Assembly: GCF_963676955.1 (NCBI RefSeq)
Contig: NZ_OY781461.1
Location: forward strand, 1,916,225 to 1,980,224
DNA: 64,000 nucleotides
Direction of reading: 5' to 3'
Source of the DNA: an uncultured Desulfuromonas sp.
Lineage (GTDB): Bacteria > Desulfobacterota > Desulfuromonadia > Desulfuromonadales > Desulfuromonadaceae
In this document: positions 41,913-51,596 of the stretch, piece by piece
Layout of the letters: each line of letters begins with the position of its first letter
Numbering within the stretch: position 1 is the stretch's first letter
Made by a program: the position numbers and the translations under genes
The notes under the pieces: generated by a model
Databases searched by the model: none
Told to the model about the DNA's origin: nothing
What the model saw: only the letters and a program-made list of their open reading frames with translations

Positions 41913-43502
41913 ATGACTAAAACGACGAAAAACCTCGACAGTTGTGAAGCCTTTACCCGGTTGATCGCGCTGCAGCCGGTTGCCGATCTGGCCCGTCTGT
42001 TGTCGCCGCAGCGAGTGGCTGGCGCGCAAGTCGCCATGGGCGACGGCATGTGGTTTAATTATGCCGCCAAAGCGGTGGATGAGCCGATTCTGCAAGCGCT
42101 TCAGCAGCTGGCGGATGAACAGCAGGTGGTCAGCCAGTACCAACAGTTGCTCGACGGTGCGGTGATGAACGGCAGTGAGCAGCGCATGGTATTGCACCAT
42201 CTCACCCGCGGTCAACTGGGAGCCGATGTGGTTCACGACGGCAATTCATTGCGTGATTTTTATCGCCGGCAACTTGACCGGATCACCGCTTTTTGCGCGC
42301 AGGTCCACAGCGGCGAGGTGCGTAGCAGCAGCGAAGAGCGCTTTACCCAGGTGTGCCAGATCGGTATCGGCGGCTCCGACCTCGGACCGCGCGCCATGTA
42401 CCTGGCTCTGGCCCACGGACAGCGTTGTCAGGAGCAGTTGAAGTTGGAAGCGTCGTTTATCTCCAATGTCGATCCCGATGATGCCGGCCGGGTTTTAGGG
42501 GAACTGCCGCTGTCCCAAACCTTATTTATTCTGGTGTCCAAGTCCGGCACCACCCAGGAAACGTTGACCAATGAAGCCCTGGTTCGCGAGGCCTTGCGTG
42601 CCCGGGGGCTTGACCCGGCCCGCCATATGGTGGCGGTGACCAGTGAAACCAGCCCGCTGGCTCAGAGCAAAGGCTTTTTAACCAGTTTCTATATGGATGA
42701 CTTTGTCGGCGGCCGCTTCTCCTCCACCAGCGCTGTCGGCGCAGCGGTGCTGATGCTGGCCTTTGGCGAAGCCGTGGTCAAAGAGTTTCTGGTCGGTGCC
42801 CACCAGCAGGATCGTCTGGCTCTGAATCCGAACATGGATGAAAATCCGGCATTGCTCGATGCCCTGATCGGCGTCTATGAGCGCAATGTGCTCGGCTATC
42901 CGGCCACGGCTGTGTTGCCCTACAGTCAGGCATTGAGTCGTTTTCCGGCTCATCTGCAGCAACTGGACATGGAATCCAACGGCAAGTCGGTCAATCGTCA
43001 GGGCCAAACCCTGAGGTATGCCACCGGACCGATGGTGTTCGGCGAGCCGGGCACCAATGGCCAACACTCCTTTTATCAACTGTTGCATCAGGGCACGGAT
43101 CGTATCCCATTACAGTTTATCGGCTTTCTACGTGAGCAGGGCGGTCCGGATCGGGTGATTCAGGGGTCGACCAGCCAGCAGAAACTCAATGCCAACCTGA
43201 TGGCACAGATTGTCGCTTTTGCCAAAGGGCGTCGCCATGACGATCCCAACAAGGTCTTCGCCGGTCAGCGACCTTCCAGCCTGATCTATGCGCCCCAGCT
43301 GACGCCGAGGGTATTGGGCAGTCTGCTGGCTCATTTTGAGAACAAAGTGATGTTTCAGGGCTTTTTGTGGAATATCAACTCGTTTGATCAGGAAGGCGTT
43401 CAGTTGGGAAAATTGTTGACCCAGCAGGTGCTTGGTGGCCGGGTAGAGGATGATGCTCTGGACGCGTATTGCCGACTATTCAAGCCTGATGCCGGACAAT
43501 AG
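41913..43502 (+). CDS. pgi: Glucose-6-phosphate isomerase
   Basis: Interconverts glucose 6-phosphate and fructose 6-phosphate. The 529-residue length fits. Visible motifs: IGIGGSDLGPRAMYLAL, LVSKSGTTQETLTNE, the catalytic region FGEPGTNGQHSFYQLLHQGT (Glu and His), and C-terminal QEGVQLGKLL with the catalytic Lys. The ATG at 41913 lies 11 nt after the phosphorylase stop; only a weak ribosome site (GCGGAT) is seen, which fits coupling. It joins the glycogen cluster to glycolysis. Confidence 0.96.
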   Translation: MTKTTKNLDSCEAFTRLIALQPVADLARLLSPQRVAGAQVAMGDGMWFNYAAKAVDEPILQALQQLADEQQVVSQYQQLLDGAVMNGSEQRMVLHHLTRGQLGADVVHDGNSLRDFYRRQLDRITAFCAQVHSGEVRSSSEERFTQVCQIGIGGSDLGPRAMYLALAHGQRCQEQLKLEASFISNVDPDDAGRVLGELPLSQTLFILVSKSGTTQETLTNEALVREALRARGLDPARHMVAVTSETSPLAQSKGFLTSFYMDDFVGGRFSSTSAVGAAVLMLAFGEAVVKEFLVGAHQQDRLALNPNMDENPALLDALIGVYERNVLGYPATAVLPYSQALSRFPAHLQQLDMESNGKSVNRQGQTLRYATGPMVFGEPGTNGQHSFYQLLHQGTDRIPLQFIGFLREQGGPDRVIQGSTSQQKLNANLMAQIVAFAKGRRHDDPNKVFAGQRPSSLIYAPQLTPRVLGSLLAHFENKVMFQGFLWNINSFDQEGVQLGKLLTQQVLGGRVEDDALDAYCRLFKPDAGQ

Positions 43503-43716
43503 TGGGCTTTCTCAAGGGGGTGAGATGCTTTTTTTGCTCGGCAACGTGAATAATCTATGGTGGTTGTCGTGACAGCCGTCTCCGCTGAGGTCAAGTGCAA
43601 TGATTTGGTAAGAAATCCCCGCCTGTATTGACAACTGGGGATTTCTTGGCACGATTAGACATTGTGATGTAAACGTTTTAGGCGAGCCGGTTGTGGTGCT
43701 CCCGGCAGGAAAAAAA
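43503..43716. other. Intergenic region between pgi and glk
   Basis: About 215 nt with no gene seen before the repeat element begins. TTGACA near 43629 has no good -10 partner, so a promoter is not claimed. Confidence 0.4.
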
Positions 43717-43834
43717 TTCCATCCGGGGACTTTTTCAATGACGTAAATCGTATGTGGTTTCCGTCTTGCTTACGAAATCAGTCAAACCACTAATAAAGCT
43801 CAAATGGGGCTGGCTGATTTTACTCGCCATGGGC
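43717..43834. repeat. Dispersed intergenic repeat, copy A
   Basis: Shares CCATCCGGGGACTTT, a CAAYGACGYAA segment, TTTCCGTCTTGCTTAC, AAATC, GATTTT and CCATGGGCT in the same order with copy B near 58.2 kb; the two differ by small insertions and substitutions. It lies directly before glk. No open frame or transposase is inside it. Confidence 0.75.
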
Positions 43835-43872
43835 TTAACCGTCTGTTTGTCGAGGCGTTGATTGGATTGACG

Positions 43873-44850
43873 ATGATCTTGTTGGCAGGTGATATCGGGG
43901 GAACCACCTCCCGCTTTCAATGGCTGGACACTGAGGCCCCGGAGTCTCATTCCACCTTGTTTTATTATCCGAGCAAACGCTTCTCCTCATTTACGGCATT
44001 GCTGACCACCCTGCTGTCTGACAGCGATATTTCTCACGTGGATGTCGCCTGCTTCGGCCTGCCCGGACCGGTTCAGGGCTGTCAGGTCACCTTGACCAAC
44101 CTGCCGTGGACCATTGATGCCTGTGAACTTCAGGATCAGTTGCCGTTTGATCAGATCTCTTTGATCAATGATTTTCAGGCTGCGGCTTTGGGGATTGATG
44201 CGTTGAGCAAGGATAAAATTGTCTGCCTGCATCCCGGTGAGTTCGACCCAGGTGGAAATCGGCTGGTGGTTGGTGCCGGAACCGGTTTGGGGGTGGCGCC
44301 GGTTTATCAGCTCGAAGGCCATTTTTATCCGCAAGCGTCTGAAGGGGGACATATCGCTTTTGCTCCGGTGACCACCGAACAGTCGCGACTCATGGACTGG
44401 CTGCATCAGGAACGTGGCCATATCTCTTACGAAGATCTGTTGTCCGGTGACGGGTTGGAGAGGCTGTACCGATTTTATCATCTGCAGCATACAGGTGAAC
44501 GCCCCTATCCCTGCTCCGCAGAGACGGTTTATGAACTGGCGGAACTCGGCGATGAGGACGCGATTGCCGCCTTACGCATGTTTGTTCATATTTACGGTCA
44601 GTTTATTGGTGATGTCGCCTTGATCTGGCCGGCACGTGCCGGCATTTATATTGCCGGCGGCATTGCCGGAAAAATTATTCGCTGGATGACCCAGGAGGAT
44701 TTTACCTGTTATTTTCTGGCCAAAGAATCGATGAACCGTGTTGTTGAAAAGATGCCCGTTTATCTGGTTAAGGATGAGTTACTTGGCCTCAAAGGGGCGA
44801 TGCGCTCTGCCCGGCGGCTGGCCGGACTGGAGAGTGAAGGAGAGGTATGA
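43873..44850 (+). CDS. glk: Glucokinase
   Basis: Phosphorylates glucose with ATP; 325 residues, E. coli Glk family rather than ROK. Motifs: LLAGDIGGTTSRFQWLD (phosphate-1), FGLPGPVQG, LTNLPWTID, LINDFQAAALGI with the catalytic Asp, VVGAGTGLGVAPV and IYIAGGIAGKI (adenosine motif). The ATG at 43873 is taken because the open frame further upstream (43804-43872) is repeat-derived sequence and does not belong to the family. Its last 4 nt overlap glgC. Confidence 0.95.
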   Translation: MILLAGDIGGTTSRFQWLDTEAPESHSTLFYYPSKRFSSFTALLTTLLSDSDISHVDVACFGLPGPVQGCQVTLTNLPWTIDACELQDQLPFDQISLINDFQAAALGIDALSKDKIVCLHPGEFDPGGNRLVVGAGTGLGVAPVYQLEGHFYPQASEGGHIAFAPVTTEQSRLMDWLHQERGHISYEDLLSGDGLERLYRFYHLQHTGERPYPCSAETVYELAELGDEDAIAALRMFVHIYGQFIGDVALIWPARAGIYIAGGIAGKIIRWMTQEDFTCYFLAKESMNRVVEKMPVYLVKDELLGLKGAMRSARRLAGLESEGEV

Positions 44851-46103
44851 AGAAGTTTGATAAAGTTTCTGAATTGACGCGTAATACCCTGGCTCTGGTA
44901 CTGGCCGGCGGCGAGGGCAGTCGCCTCAAGGATCTTACTCAGTGGCGGGCCAAACCGGCGGTGCCGTTTGGTGGTAAGTACCGAATTATCGACTTTGTTT
45001 TGTCCAACTGCGTTAATTCCGATATCCGCCGCATCGGTGTGCTGACGCAGTATAAGTCGCACTCGTTGATCCGTCATATTCAGCGGGCCTGGAGCTTCAT
45101 GCGCTACGAGGTCGGCGAATTCGTTGAACTGCTTCCCGCCCAGCAACGGCTGGGCAAGGAATGGTATCAGGGCACGGCCAATGCGCTATATCAGAACCTG
45201 GATATCCTGCGACGCCACAATCCCGAGTATGTACTGGTGTTGGGTGGCGATCATATTTACGCCATGGATTACCGCGACATGATTGCCACTCACGCCGCCT
45301 CAGGGGCGGATGTGACCGTTGGTTGCGTTGAAGTGCCGCGTATGGAAGCCACCGGTTTCGGCGTCATGTCGGTGAATAGTGATCTGCGTGTCACCCGGTT
45401 TACTGAAAAACCCGCCGACCCGGAAGCGATTCCCGGTAAACCGGACAAAGCGCTGGCGTCCATGGGCATTTACATTTTTTCACCGCAATTTCTGTTCGAT
45501 AAGCTGATCGAAGATCACGATGATCCGCACTCCTCGAAGGATTTCGGTAAAGATATTATCCCGTCACTGATTGCCAACAGTCATGTTCAGGCCTATCCGT
45601 TTGTCGATGATTACGGTGAGCCGGGCTATTGGCGTGATGTCGGCACCCTGGCCTCGTACTGGAACGCGAACATGGATTTGTGCTCCATCACCCCGGAGCT
45701 GAATCTGTACAATGAAGAGTGGCCTATCTGGACCTATCAGGCGCAGATGCCGCCGGCCAAATTCGCTTTTGACGATCAGGGCCGTCGCGGTGCCGCCATC
45801 GACTCCATGGTCTCTGCCGGCTGTATCCTTTCGGGATCCCGGGTCAAACGTTCGGTTGTGTTCAGCGGCTGTTTTCTGCACAGTTATTCGTTTATCAAGG
45901 ACAGTGTAATCCTGCCCCATGTCGATATCGGCCGGGATTGTCGCATCACCAAAGCCATCATCGATAAATCCTGTGTGATCCCTCCGGGAACCGTCATCGG
46001 TGAGAATCGCGCCGAAGATGAAGAGCGCTTCTATGTGGACGAAAACGGCATCGTCCTGGTGACGCCGGACATGCTCGGTCAACATCTGCACATGGTGCGT
46101 TAA
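44847..46103 (+). CDS. glgC: Glucose-1-phosphate adenylyltransferase GlgC
   Basis: Makes ADP-glucose, the committed step of glycogen synthesis. 418 residues, typical. The N-terminal pyrophosphorylase motif LVLAGGEGSRLKDLTQWRAK, then KYRIIDFVLSNCVNSDIRRI, QGTANALYQNLDIL, VLGGDHIYAMDY and RFTEKP are seen; the C-terminal part is a left-handed beta-helix (CILSGSRVKRSVVFSGCF). Allosteric control by sugar phosphates is typical of the family. It overlaps glk by 4 nt (ATGA). Confidence 0.97.
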   Translation: MKKFDKVSELTRNTLALVLAGGEGSRLKDLTQWRAKPAVPFGGKYRIIDFVLSNCVNSDIRRIGVLTQYKSHSLIRHIQRAWSFMRYEVGEFVELLPAQQRLGKEWYQGTANALYQNLDILRRHNPEYVLVLGGDHIYAMDYRDMIATHAASGADVTVGCVEVPRMEATGFGVMSVNSDLRVTRFTEKPADPEAIPGKPDKALASMGIYIFSPQFLFDKLIEDHDDPHSSKDFGKDIIPSLIANSHVQAYPFVDDYGEPGYWRDVGTLASYWNANMDLCSITPELNLYNEEWPIWTYQAQMPPAKFAFDDQGRRGAAIDSMVSAGCILSGSRVKRSVVFSGCFLHSYSFIKDSVILPHVDIGRDCRITKAIIDKSCVIPPGTVIGENRAEDEERFYVDENGIVLVTPDMLGQHLHMVR

Positions 46104-46173
46104 CCCAGTGTTGCCATGGCCCTGAGCGGATGTCGTCATCCCGGTCGGGGCCGTGCCTTTTCATGAGGTGGCT

Positions 46174-47898
46174 ATGAGTGGTAAAACCCGGGTGGTGCTG
46201 TGCTGGCACATGCACCAACCCCATTATCGTGATGCGTTGGACGGCGACTATCGTCTGCCCTGGGTGTATCTCCACGCCATCAAGGATTACGCCGACATGG
46301 TCGCGCACCTTGAAGCGTTTCCCAAAGCAAAGGTGGTGGTCAATTTTGCTCCGGTTCTTCTGGAACAACTCGATGATTACGGCGAGCAGATGCGTGGCTG
46401 GATTCGCGAAGAGATTCCCATGCAGGACCCATTGCTCAATCTGGTGTCCGGCGCCACTCCCATCCCACCGGAGCCGGAGCTGCGGGCCGATATTATCACC
46501 GCCTGTCAGCGCGCCTATGCGCCGACCATGATTGATCGCTACGCGCCGTTTCGCGAACTGCTCGATATTGCCCGCCAGCAGTACGTCGGCGGTGAACTCG
46601 ACACCATGCGCATCAGCTATCTTAATTCGCAGTTTTTTGCCGATCTGCTGGTCTGGTATCACCTGGCCTGGCTGGGCACCAGCGTCAAAAACAACGATGC
46701 TCGGGTGGCGCAGCTGATGGCGCGCAAAAACAATTTCACCCGGATCGACCGCATGCTGTTGATGGAGGTGATGGCCGAGGTGGTGGAAAGTATCCTGCCT
46801 CGCTATCAGGCGCTCATGGAAGCGGGGCAGATTGAGTTGTCCATGACGCCGTACGGTCATCCCATCGTGCCGCTACTGATTGATTTCAACAGCATGAATG
46901 ACGGACAACCCGAGGCTCCGAAGCCGCGCAGTGCCGGTTATCCCGGTGGACTGAATCGCTGCCGCTGGCATATGGCACGGGGCATTGAGGTGTTTCAGGA
47001 ACATTTCGGCGTCGCTCCCCAGGGGGTGTGGTTGTCGGAAGGGGCGGTGAGCAGTTCGGCATTGGCTTTGCTTGATGAGTACAATATTGCCTGGACCGCT
47101 TCCGGCGAAGGGGTGTGGCGGGCTTCCTGTGAGGCGTCGAAAGTGGCCCCTGCGCTGATGGAGCACAAAAAAGCGCTTTACCGGGTGGCCGAGCATCCGC
47201 CGAGCCGTTGTCGGTTGTTTTTCCGCGATGATGGGTTATCCGATCTGATCGGCTTTCGTTACAAAGATTGGGGCGCCAAAGATGCCGCAGCCGATTTTTG
47301 CCATCATCTGGAAACCATTCACGGATTTTTTGCCGATGATGATCGGGAACGGGTGATCACGGTGATTCTCGACGGCGAGAACGCCTGGGAGTATTATCCT
47401 GATAACGCCCACCAGTTTCTTCAGGCCCTGTACGGACGACTCAGTGAGCATCCCATTCTGTCCATGGCGACGTTCAGTGAGCTGTGTGCGCCGCCGACAG
47501 ATGGAAATCGCCTTACTTTGCCCGTCCTTAAAGCCGGCAGCTGGGTGTACGGCACGTTTTCCACCTGGATCGGAGAACGGGATAAAAACGCCGCCTGGGA
47601 TTTGTTGGTCGAAGCCAAGCAATGTTACGACCGTGTCGCCCAATCCGGCGTTCTGCCGGAGGACAAACTGGCGCGCGCCACCGAACAGCTGGCCGTGTGT
47701 GAAGGATCAGACTGGTTCTGGTGGTTTGGCGATCAAAACCCTTCTGACAGCGTGCGTGATTTTGATCAGTTGTTTCGCCGTCATCTGATCCGTCTTTATC
47801 AATTGCTGGAAAAAATTCCACCGCAAAAGCTGAAAAATCCCTTATCGCATGGTGGTGGTCATGCGGAAAACGCCGGGACCATGCGGCGTAACCTGTAA
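46174..47898 (+). CDS. Glycoside hydrolase family 57 protein (alpha-amylase/glucanotransferase type)
   Basis: A 574-residue cytoplasmic enzyme acting on alpha-glucans. GH57 landmarks in order: CWHMHQPHYRD (His14-Gln-Pro), QFFADLLVWYHLAW, the catalytic nucleophile Glu289 in GVWLSEGAVS, and the acid/base Asp400 in VILDGENAWEYY. Whether it acts as an amylase, amylopullulanase or 4-alpha-glucanotransferase is not decided by these motifs. GAGGT before the ATG at 46174 sets the start. It sits between glgC and malQ in the cluster. Confidence 0.9.
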   Translation: MSGKTRVVLCWHMHQPHYRDALDGDYRLPWVYLHAIKDYADMVAHLEAFPKAKVVVNFAPVLLEQLDDYGEQMRGWIREEIPMQDPLLNLVSGATPIPPEPELRADIITACQRAYAPTMIDRYAPFRELLDIARQQYVGGELDTMRISYLNSQFFADLLVWYHLAWLGTSVKNNDARVAQLMARKNNFTRIDRMLLMEVMAEVVESILPRYQALMEAGQIELSMTPYGHPIVPLLIDFNSMNDGQPEAPKPRSAGYPGGLNRCRWHMARGIEVFQEHFGVAPQGVWLSEGAVSSSALALLDEYNIAWTASGEGVWRASCEASKVAPALMEHKKALYRVAEHPPSRCRLFFRDDGLSDLIGFRYKDWGAKDAAADFCHHLETIHGFFADDDRERVITVILDGENAWEYYPDNAHQFLQALYGRLSEHPILSMATFSELCAPPTDGNRLTLPVLKAGSWVYGTFSTWIGERDKNAAWDLLVEAKQCYDRVAQSGVLPEDKLARATEQLAVCEGSDWFWWFGDQNPSDSVRDFDQLFRRHLIRLYQLLEKIPPQKLKNPLSHGGGHAENAGTMRRNL

Positions 47899-47990
47899 GA
47901 CTACGTGATGACCTTGATGAATCTTTTGTCGTAACGATTGTGTGGTTTTGGAATGACTTTTTGTAACTTTATTGATCTAAAGGAGTGGGG

Positions 47991-49322
47991 ATGACCCGAA
48001 CAGCCGGGGTGCTGTTGCATCCGACATCATTGCCCGGGGGAACGCTTGATCATGAGGTGATCCGTTTTCTCGATTGGATGAGTGACGCAGGACTGGGCAT
48101 TTGGCAGATATTGCCGCTGGGTGCGCCTCACGGAGATCGTTCTCCTTACCAGGCGTTGTCCTGTCATGCCTTGAACCCGGCGTTACTAGCGCCTGAGCAA
48201 AACGAGATCGATGAAACCGATTACCATCGCTTTGTTGATAAGCAGCAGTGGTGGCTCAATGATTACGCCTTGTTTGTCCTGTTACGCGGTTATTTCAATC
48301 AGCAGAGCTGGTCGGCCTGGCCGGAGCCGCTGCGCTTTCGTGATTCCCACGCCTTAGCGGCGATCGCTGAGCGTCACCACGACACCCTCGAGGGATTGAA
48401 AAAAGAACAGTATCGGCTGTTTTTGCGCTGGGAGCAGGTTCGTGACGCCGCCCATCAACGTGGGATCACCTTGTTGGGCGATGCGCCGATCGCCGTGGCC
48501 TATGACAGTGTCGAAGTGTGGGCCAATCCCGAGTTGTTTAAACTGGACGAGCATCTGCAGCCGACTGTGGTGGCCGGAGTGCCGCCCGATTATTTTTCCG
48601 AAACCGGCCAGCGCTGGGGGAACCCGCATTACGACTGGCAGCTCATGGAGAAAAGCGGTTTTCACTGGTGGCGACAACGCGTTGCCATGGCGTTGAGCAA
48701 AGTGGACCTGTTGCGCATCGACCATTTTCGTGGTCTCGAAGCGTTGTGGGAGATTCCCGCCGAAGCGGAAACCGCCATTGACGGTACCTGGGTGAAAACG
48801 CCGGGTCGTGCCTTGCTGGAAATCCTGAAACAGGATTTCCCCCACATGCCGTTTGTGGCCGAGGACCTCGGTGTGATCACCGAAGACGTGGTGGCGTTGC
48901 GTGATGATTTTGACTTACCCGGCCTATCTGTTCTACAGTTTGGTTTTGATGGTATGGAAGATAACCCGCACCGTATTGATAACCAGGTGGAAAATTCCGT
49001 GGTTTACACCGGCACCCACGATAACAACACCACGCTCGGCTGGTTTCAGTCTCTGGATGAAGAACTCCAGCAGCAGGTGCTGAAGGTGTTACCCGTAGAT
49101 GCCGGAGCCATGCCTTGGCCCCTGATTGTTGCGGCGTTGCACTCTCCGGCCCAACGCGCCATCGTGCCGATGCAGGACTGGTTGGCTCTGGATGAACACC
49201 ATCGTCTCAACACGCCGGGCACCGTCGAAAATAATTGGAACTGGCGTTTTGACTGGAGCCAGGTTCCGTCAACACTGGCGGCGACGATTCGTCACTGGCT
49301 GAGACGTTGTGACCGCCTATAA
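47991..49322 (+). CDS. malQ: 4-alpha-glucanotransferase MalQ (GH77), compact form
   Basis: Transfers maltodextrin segments between chains, releasing glucose. Motifs: GVLLHPTSLPGG, LPLGAPHGDRSPYQALSC, GDAPIAVAYDSVEVWANPEL, GVPPDYFSETGQRWGNP, nucleophile Asp in LLRIDHFRGLEALWEIPA, acid Glu in FVAEDLGVI and YTGTHDNNTTLGW. At 443 residues it is shorter than the usual about 500: the region after the GDRSPYQALSC motif, normally with several extra segments, is brief. AAAGGAG before the ATG at 47991 supports the start. It is followed after 81 nt by glgB. Confidence 0.94.
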   Translation: MTRTAGVLLHPTSLPGGTLDHEVIRFLDWMSDAGLGIWQILPLGAPHGDRSPYQALSCHALNPALLAPEQNEIDETDYHRFVDKQQWWLNDYALFVLLRGYFNQQSWSAWPEPLRFRDSHALAAIAERHHDTLEGLKKEQYRLFLRWEQVRDAAHQRGITLLGDAPIAVAYDSVEVWANPELFKLDEHLQPTVVAGVPPDYFSETGQRWGNPHYDWQLMEKSGFHWWRQRVAMALSKVDLLRIDHFRGLEALWEIPAEAETAIDGTWVKTPGRALLEILKQDFPHMPFVAEDLGVITEDVVALRDDFDLPGLSVLQFGFDGMEDNPHRIDNQVENSVVYTGTHDNNTTLGWFQSLDEELQQQVLKVLPVDAGAMPWPLIVAALHSPAQRAIVPMQDWLALDEHHRLNTPGTVENNWNWRFDWSQVPSTLAATIRHWLRRCDRL

Positions 49323-49403
49323 CATCTGAAACAGTGCGTAGAGCACTGTCATCCCTCGTGGTATATTGTCCACGCACTGATTTTGCCAAATGAAAGAGAT
49401 TGT

Positions 49404-51596
49404 ATGATTGAAGAACCGTTGACTGCGGATCATTACGATGTCAGATGCCTTGTCGAGGGCCGTCATTACGATCCGTTTGCCCTGCTTGGCTACCATGAAA
49501 CACCGACGGACGACTGGATCATTCGTGAATGGTTGCCGACGGCAACACGGGCGTGGATCGTTGATGGCCCGCAACTGGAGGCCGTCGGCGACAGCGGCAT
49601 CTTCCGTGCGCTGATCAGTGCTGAGCAGAGGCAGCGTCTCGGCGATCATTATCACATCGCCTGGCAGGAAGCCGACGGTTCCGAGCATCAGCTCGTCTCT
49701 CCCTACACGTTTTTACCCCAGATCGGCGATGTCGATCTGCATCTGTTCGCCGAAGGGCGCCACTGGTATCTCTATGAGGTCCTCGGCGCCCGCACCTGCA
49801 GCCTCGACGGCATTGACGGCGTGTTGTTCGCGGTATGGGCGCCTTCGGCGGAGCGGGTTTCCGTGGTGGGTGGCTTCAATGCCTGGAACGGTCTGCGCCA
49901 TCCCATGCGTTCCCGCGGCCAATCCGGGGTCTGGGAGCTGTTCATCCCCGGGTTGCGGTCCGATGATCGCTACAAGTTTGAGATTCGTGACCAATGGGGC
50001 CAGGTCCATCAGAAAACCGATCCCTACGCCCGGTCCATGGAGATGCGGCCGCGCACCGCGTCCATCATTCATCACAGTCAGCATGACTGGCGCGACCATG
50101 ACTGGATGGAACAACGCCGCAGCTACGACTGGCAGCATCAACCGCTGAGTATTTACGAAGTACATCTCGGTTCGTGGCAGCGGCGCGACGATCAGCGCTT
50201 TCTCAACTATCGCGAATTGGCCCACCGTCTGGTGGACTATGTGCTGTGGATGGGCTTTACCCACATCAATCTGTTGCCGATCAGCGAGCATCCCCTCGAT
50301 GAATCATGGGGCTATCAGACCACCGGTTACTATGCCCCGACACGCCGGTTCGGTGATCCCGACGATTTTCGCTATTTTGTCGATCACTGCCATCAGAACG
50401 GTATCGGTGTCTTTCTCGACTGGGTGCCGGCCCATTTTCCCAAGGATGATTATGCCCTGGCCCGCTTTGACGGCACTGCGCTTTATGAGCACGAAGACCC
50501 GCGTCTCGGCGAACACCAGGATTGGGGCACGTACATTTTTAATTTCGGCCGCAACGAGGTGCGCAATTTTCTCATTGCCAACGCCCTGTACTGGATGCGC
50601 GAATTTCATCTTGACGGCTTGAGGGTTGATGCCGTGGCGTCGATGCTCTATCTCGATTATTCACGTGATCCGGGACAATGGCTGCCCAACGCTTACGGCG
50701 GCAACGAAAATCTTGACGCCATCGATTTTATCAAAACGCTTAATACCGAGATTCATGCCCAGTATCCCGGAGCGGTACTGATGGCCGAAGAATCGACCTC
50801 ATGGCCGATGGTGTCACGTCCGACCTGGATGGGCGGACTGGGCTTTTCCATGAAATGGAATATGGGCTGGATGAACGACACCCTCGGCTATTTTTCGCAG
50901 AATCCGGTCTATCGTTCCTACCATCACAATGAGCTGACCTTCAGCCAGATGTATGCCTATTTCGAGAACTTTATCCTGCCGCTGTCGCATGACGAAGTGG
51001 TGCATCTCAAACACTCCCTGGTCGACAAGATGCCCGGCGATGTGTGGCAGAAGCGGGCCAACCTGCGGCTGCTGTTCGGCTACATGATGGTCCATCCGGG
51101 CAAGAAGCTGCTGTTTATGGGCGGTGAATTTGCCCAGTGGGACGAGTGGGACTGTCGCCACAGTCTTGACTGGTCGGTATGCGAGGACCCGGGCCATCGC
51201 GGCGTGCAGTTACTGATGCGCGACCTCAACCGCCTCTATCGCCAGGAAACCGCCCTGCATCTCCACGATTTTGAGGCACAGGGGTTTGACTGGATCGATT
51301 GCCATGATCACCAGCAGTCTGTGTTAAGCTTTATTCGTCAAGCCGGTGACGAACAACTCATCTGCCTGTTTAATTTTACCCCGGTGGTGCGTGAAGGCTA
51401 CCGCATCGGTTTGCCGCGCCGCGGCTGCTATCGGGAATTGATCAACAGTGACGCCGAGATCTACGGTGGCAGCAATGTCGGCCTGTCGGGTCGTTTGTGC
51501 AGTGAAGATCAGTCGTGGATGGGCCGACCGGTCAGTGGCGTGGTCACTCTGCCGCCGTTGGCGATGCTGGTGTTGAAATGGGAAGGTGATCTCTGA
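49404..51596 (+). CDS. glgB: 1,4-alpha-glucan branching enzyme GlgB
   Basis: Introduces alpha-1,6 branches into glycogen. 730 residues, with N-terminal carbohydrate-binding modules (about 1-110 with DPFALLGYHE, and 110-225 with FAVWAPSAERVSVVGGFNAW), a GH13 barrel and a C-terminal beta domain. Active-site segments: YYAPTRRFGDPDDF, DWVPAHFPKDDYALARFDGT in part, LDGLRVDAVASMLY (nucleophile Asp), LMAEESTSWP (acid Glu) and LPLSHDEVVH. The ATG at 49404 is preferred to TTG at 49383. Its stop overlaps the glgA start by one base. Confidence 0.97.
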   Translation: MIEEPLTADHYDVRCLVEGRHYDPFALLGYHETPTDDWIIREWLPTATRAWIVDGPQLEAVGDSGIFRALISAEQRQRLGDHYHIAWQEADGSEHQLVSPYTFLPQIGDVDLHLFAEGRHWYLYEVLGARTCSLDGIDGVLFAVWAPSAERVSVVGGFNAWNGLRHPMRSRGQSGVWELFIPGLRSDDRYKFEIRDQWGQVHQKTDPYARSMEMRPRTASIIHHSQHDWRDHDWMEQRRSYDWQHQPLSIYEVHLGSWQRRDDQRFLNYRELAHRLVDYVLWMGFTHINLLPISEHPLDESWGYQTTGYYAPTRRFGDPDDFRYFVDHCHQNGIGVFLDWVPAHFPKDDYALARFDGTALYEHEDPRLGEHQDWGTYIFNFGRNEVRNFLIANALYWMREFHLDGLRVDAVASMLYLDYSRDPGQWLPNAYGGNENLDAIDFIKTLNTEIHAQYPGAVLMAEESTSWPMVSRPTWMGGLGFSMKWNMGWMNDTLGYFSQNPVYRSYHHNELTFSQMYAYFENFILPLSHDEVVHLKHSLVDKMPGDVWQKRANLRLLFGYMMVHPGKKLLFMGGEFAQWDEWDCRHSLDWSVCEDPGHRGVQLLMRDLNRLYRQETALHLHDFEAQGFDWIDCHDHQQSVLSFIRQAGDEQLICLFNFTPVVREGYRIGLPRRGCYRELINSDAEIYGGSNVGLSGRLCSEDQSWMGRPVSGVVTLPPLAMLVLKWEGDL

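Noticed and set aside
43640-43670. TGGCAC at about 43646 as a sigma-54 promoter before glk
   Set aside because: The required GC-type -12 element (TTGC at the right spacing) is missing.
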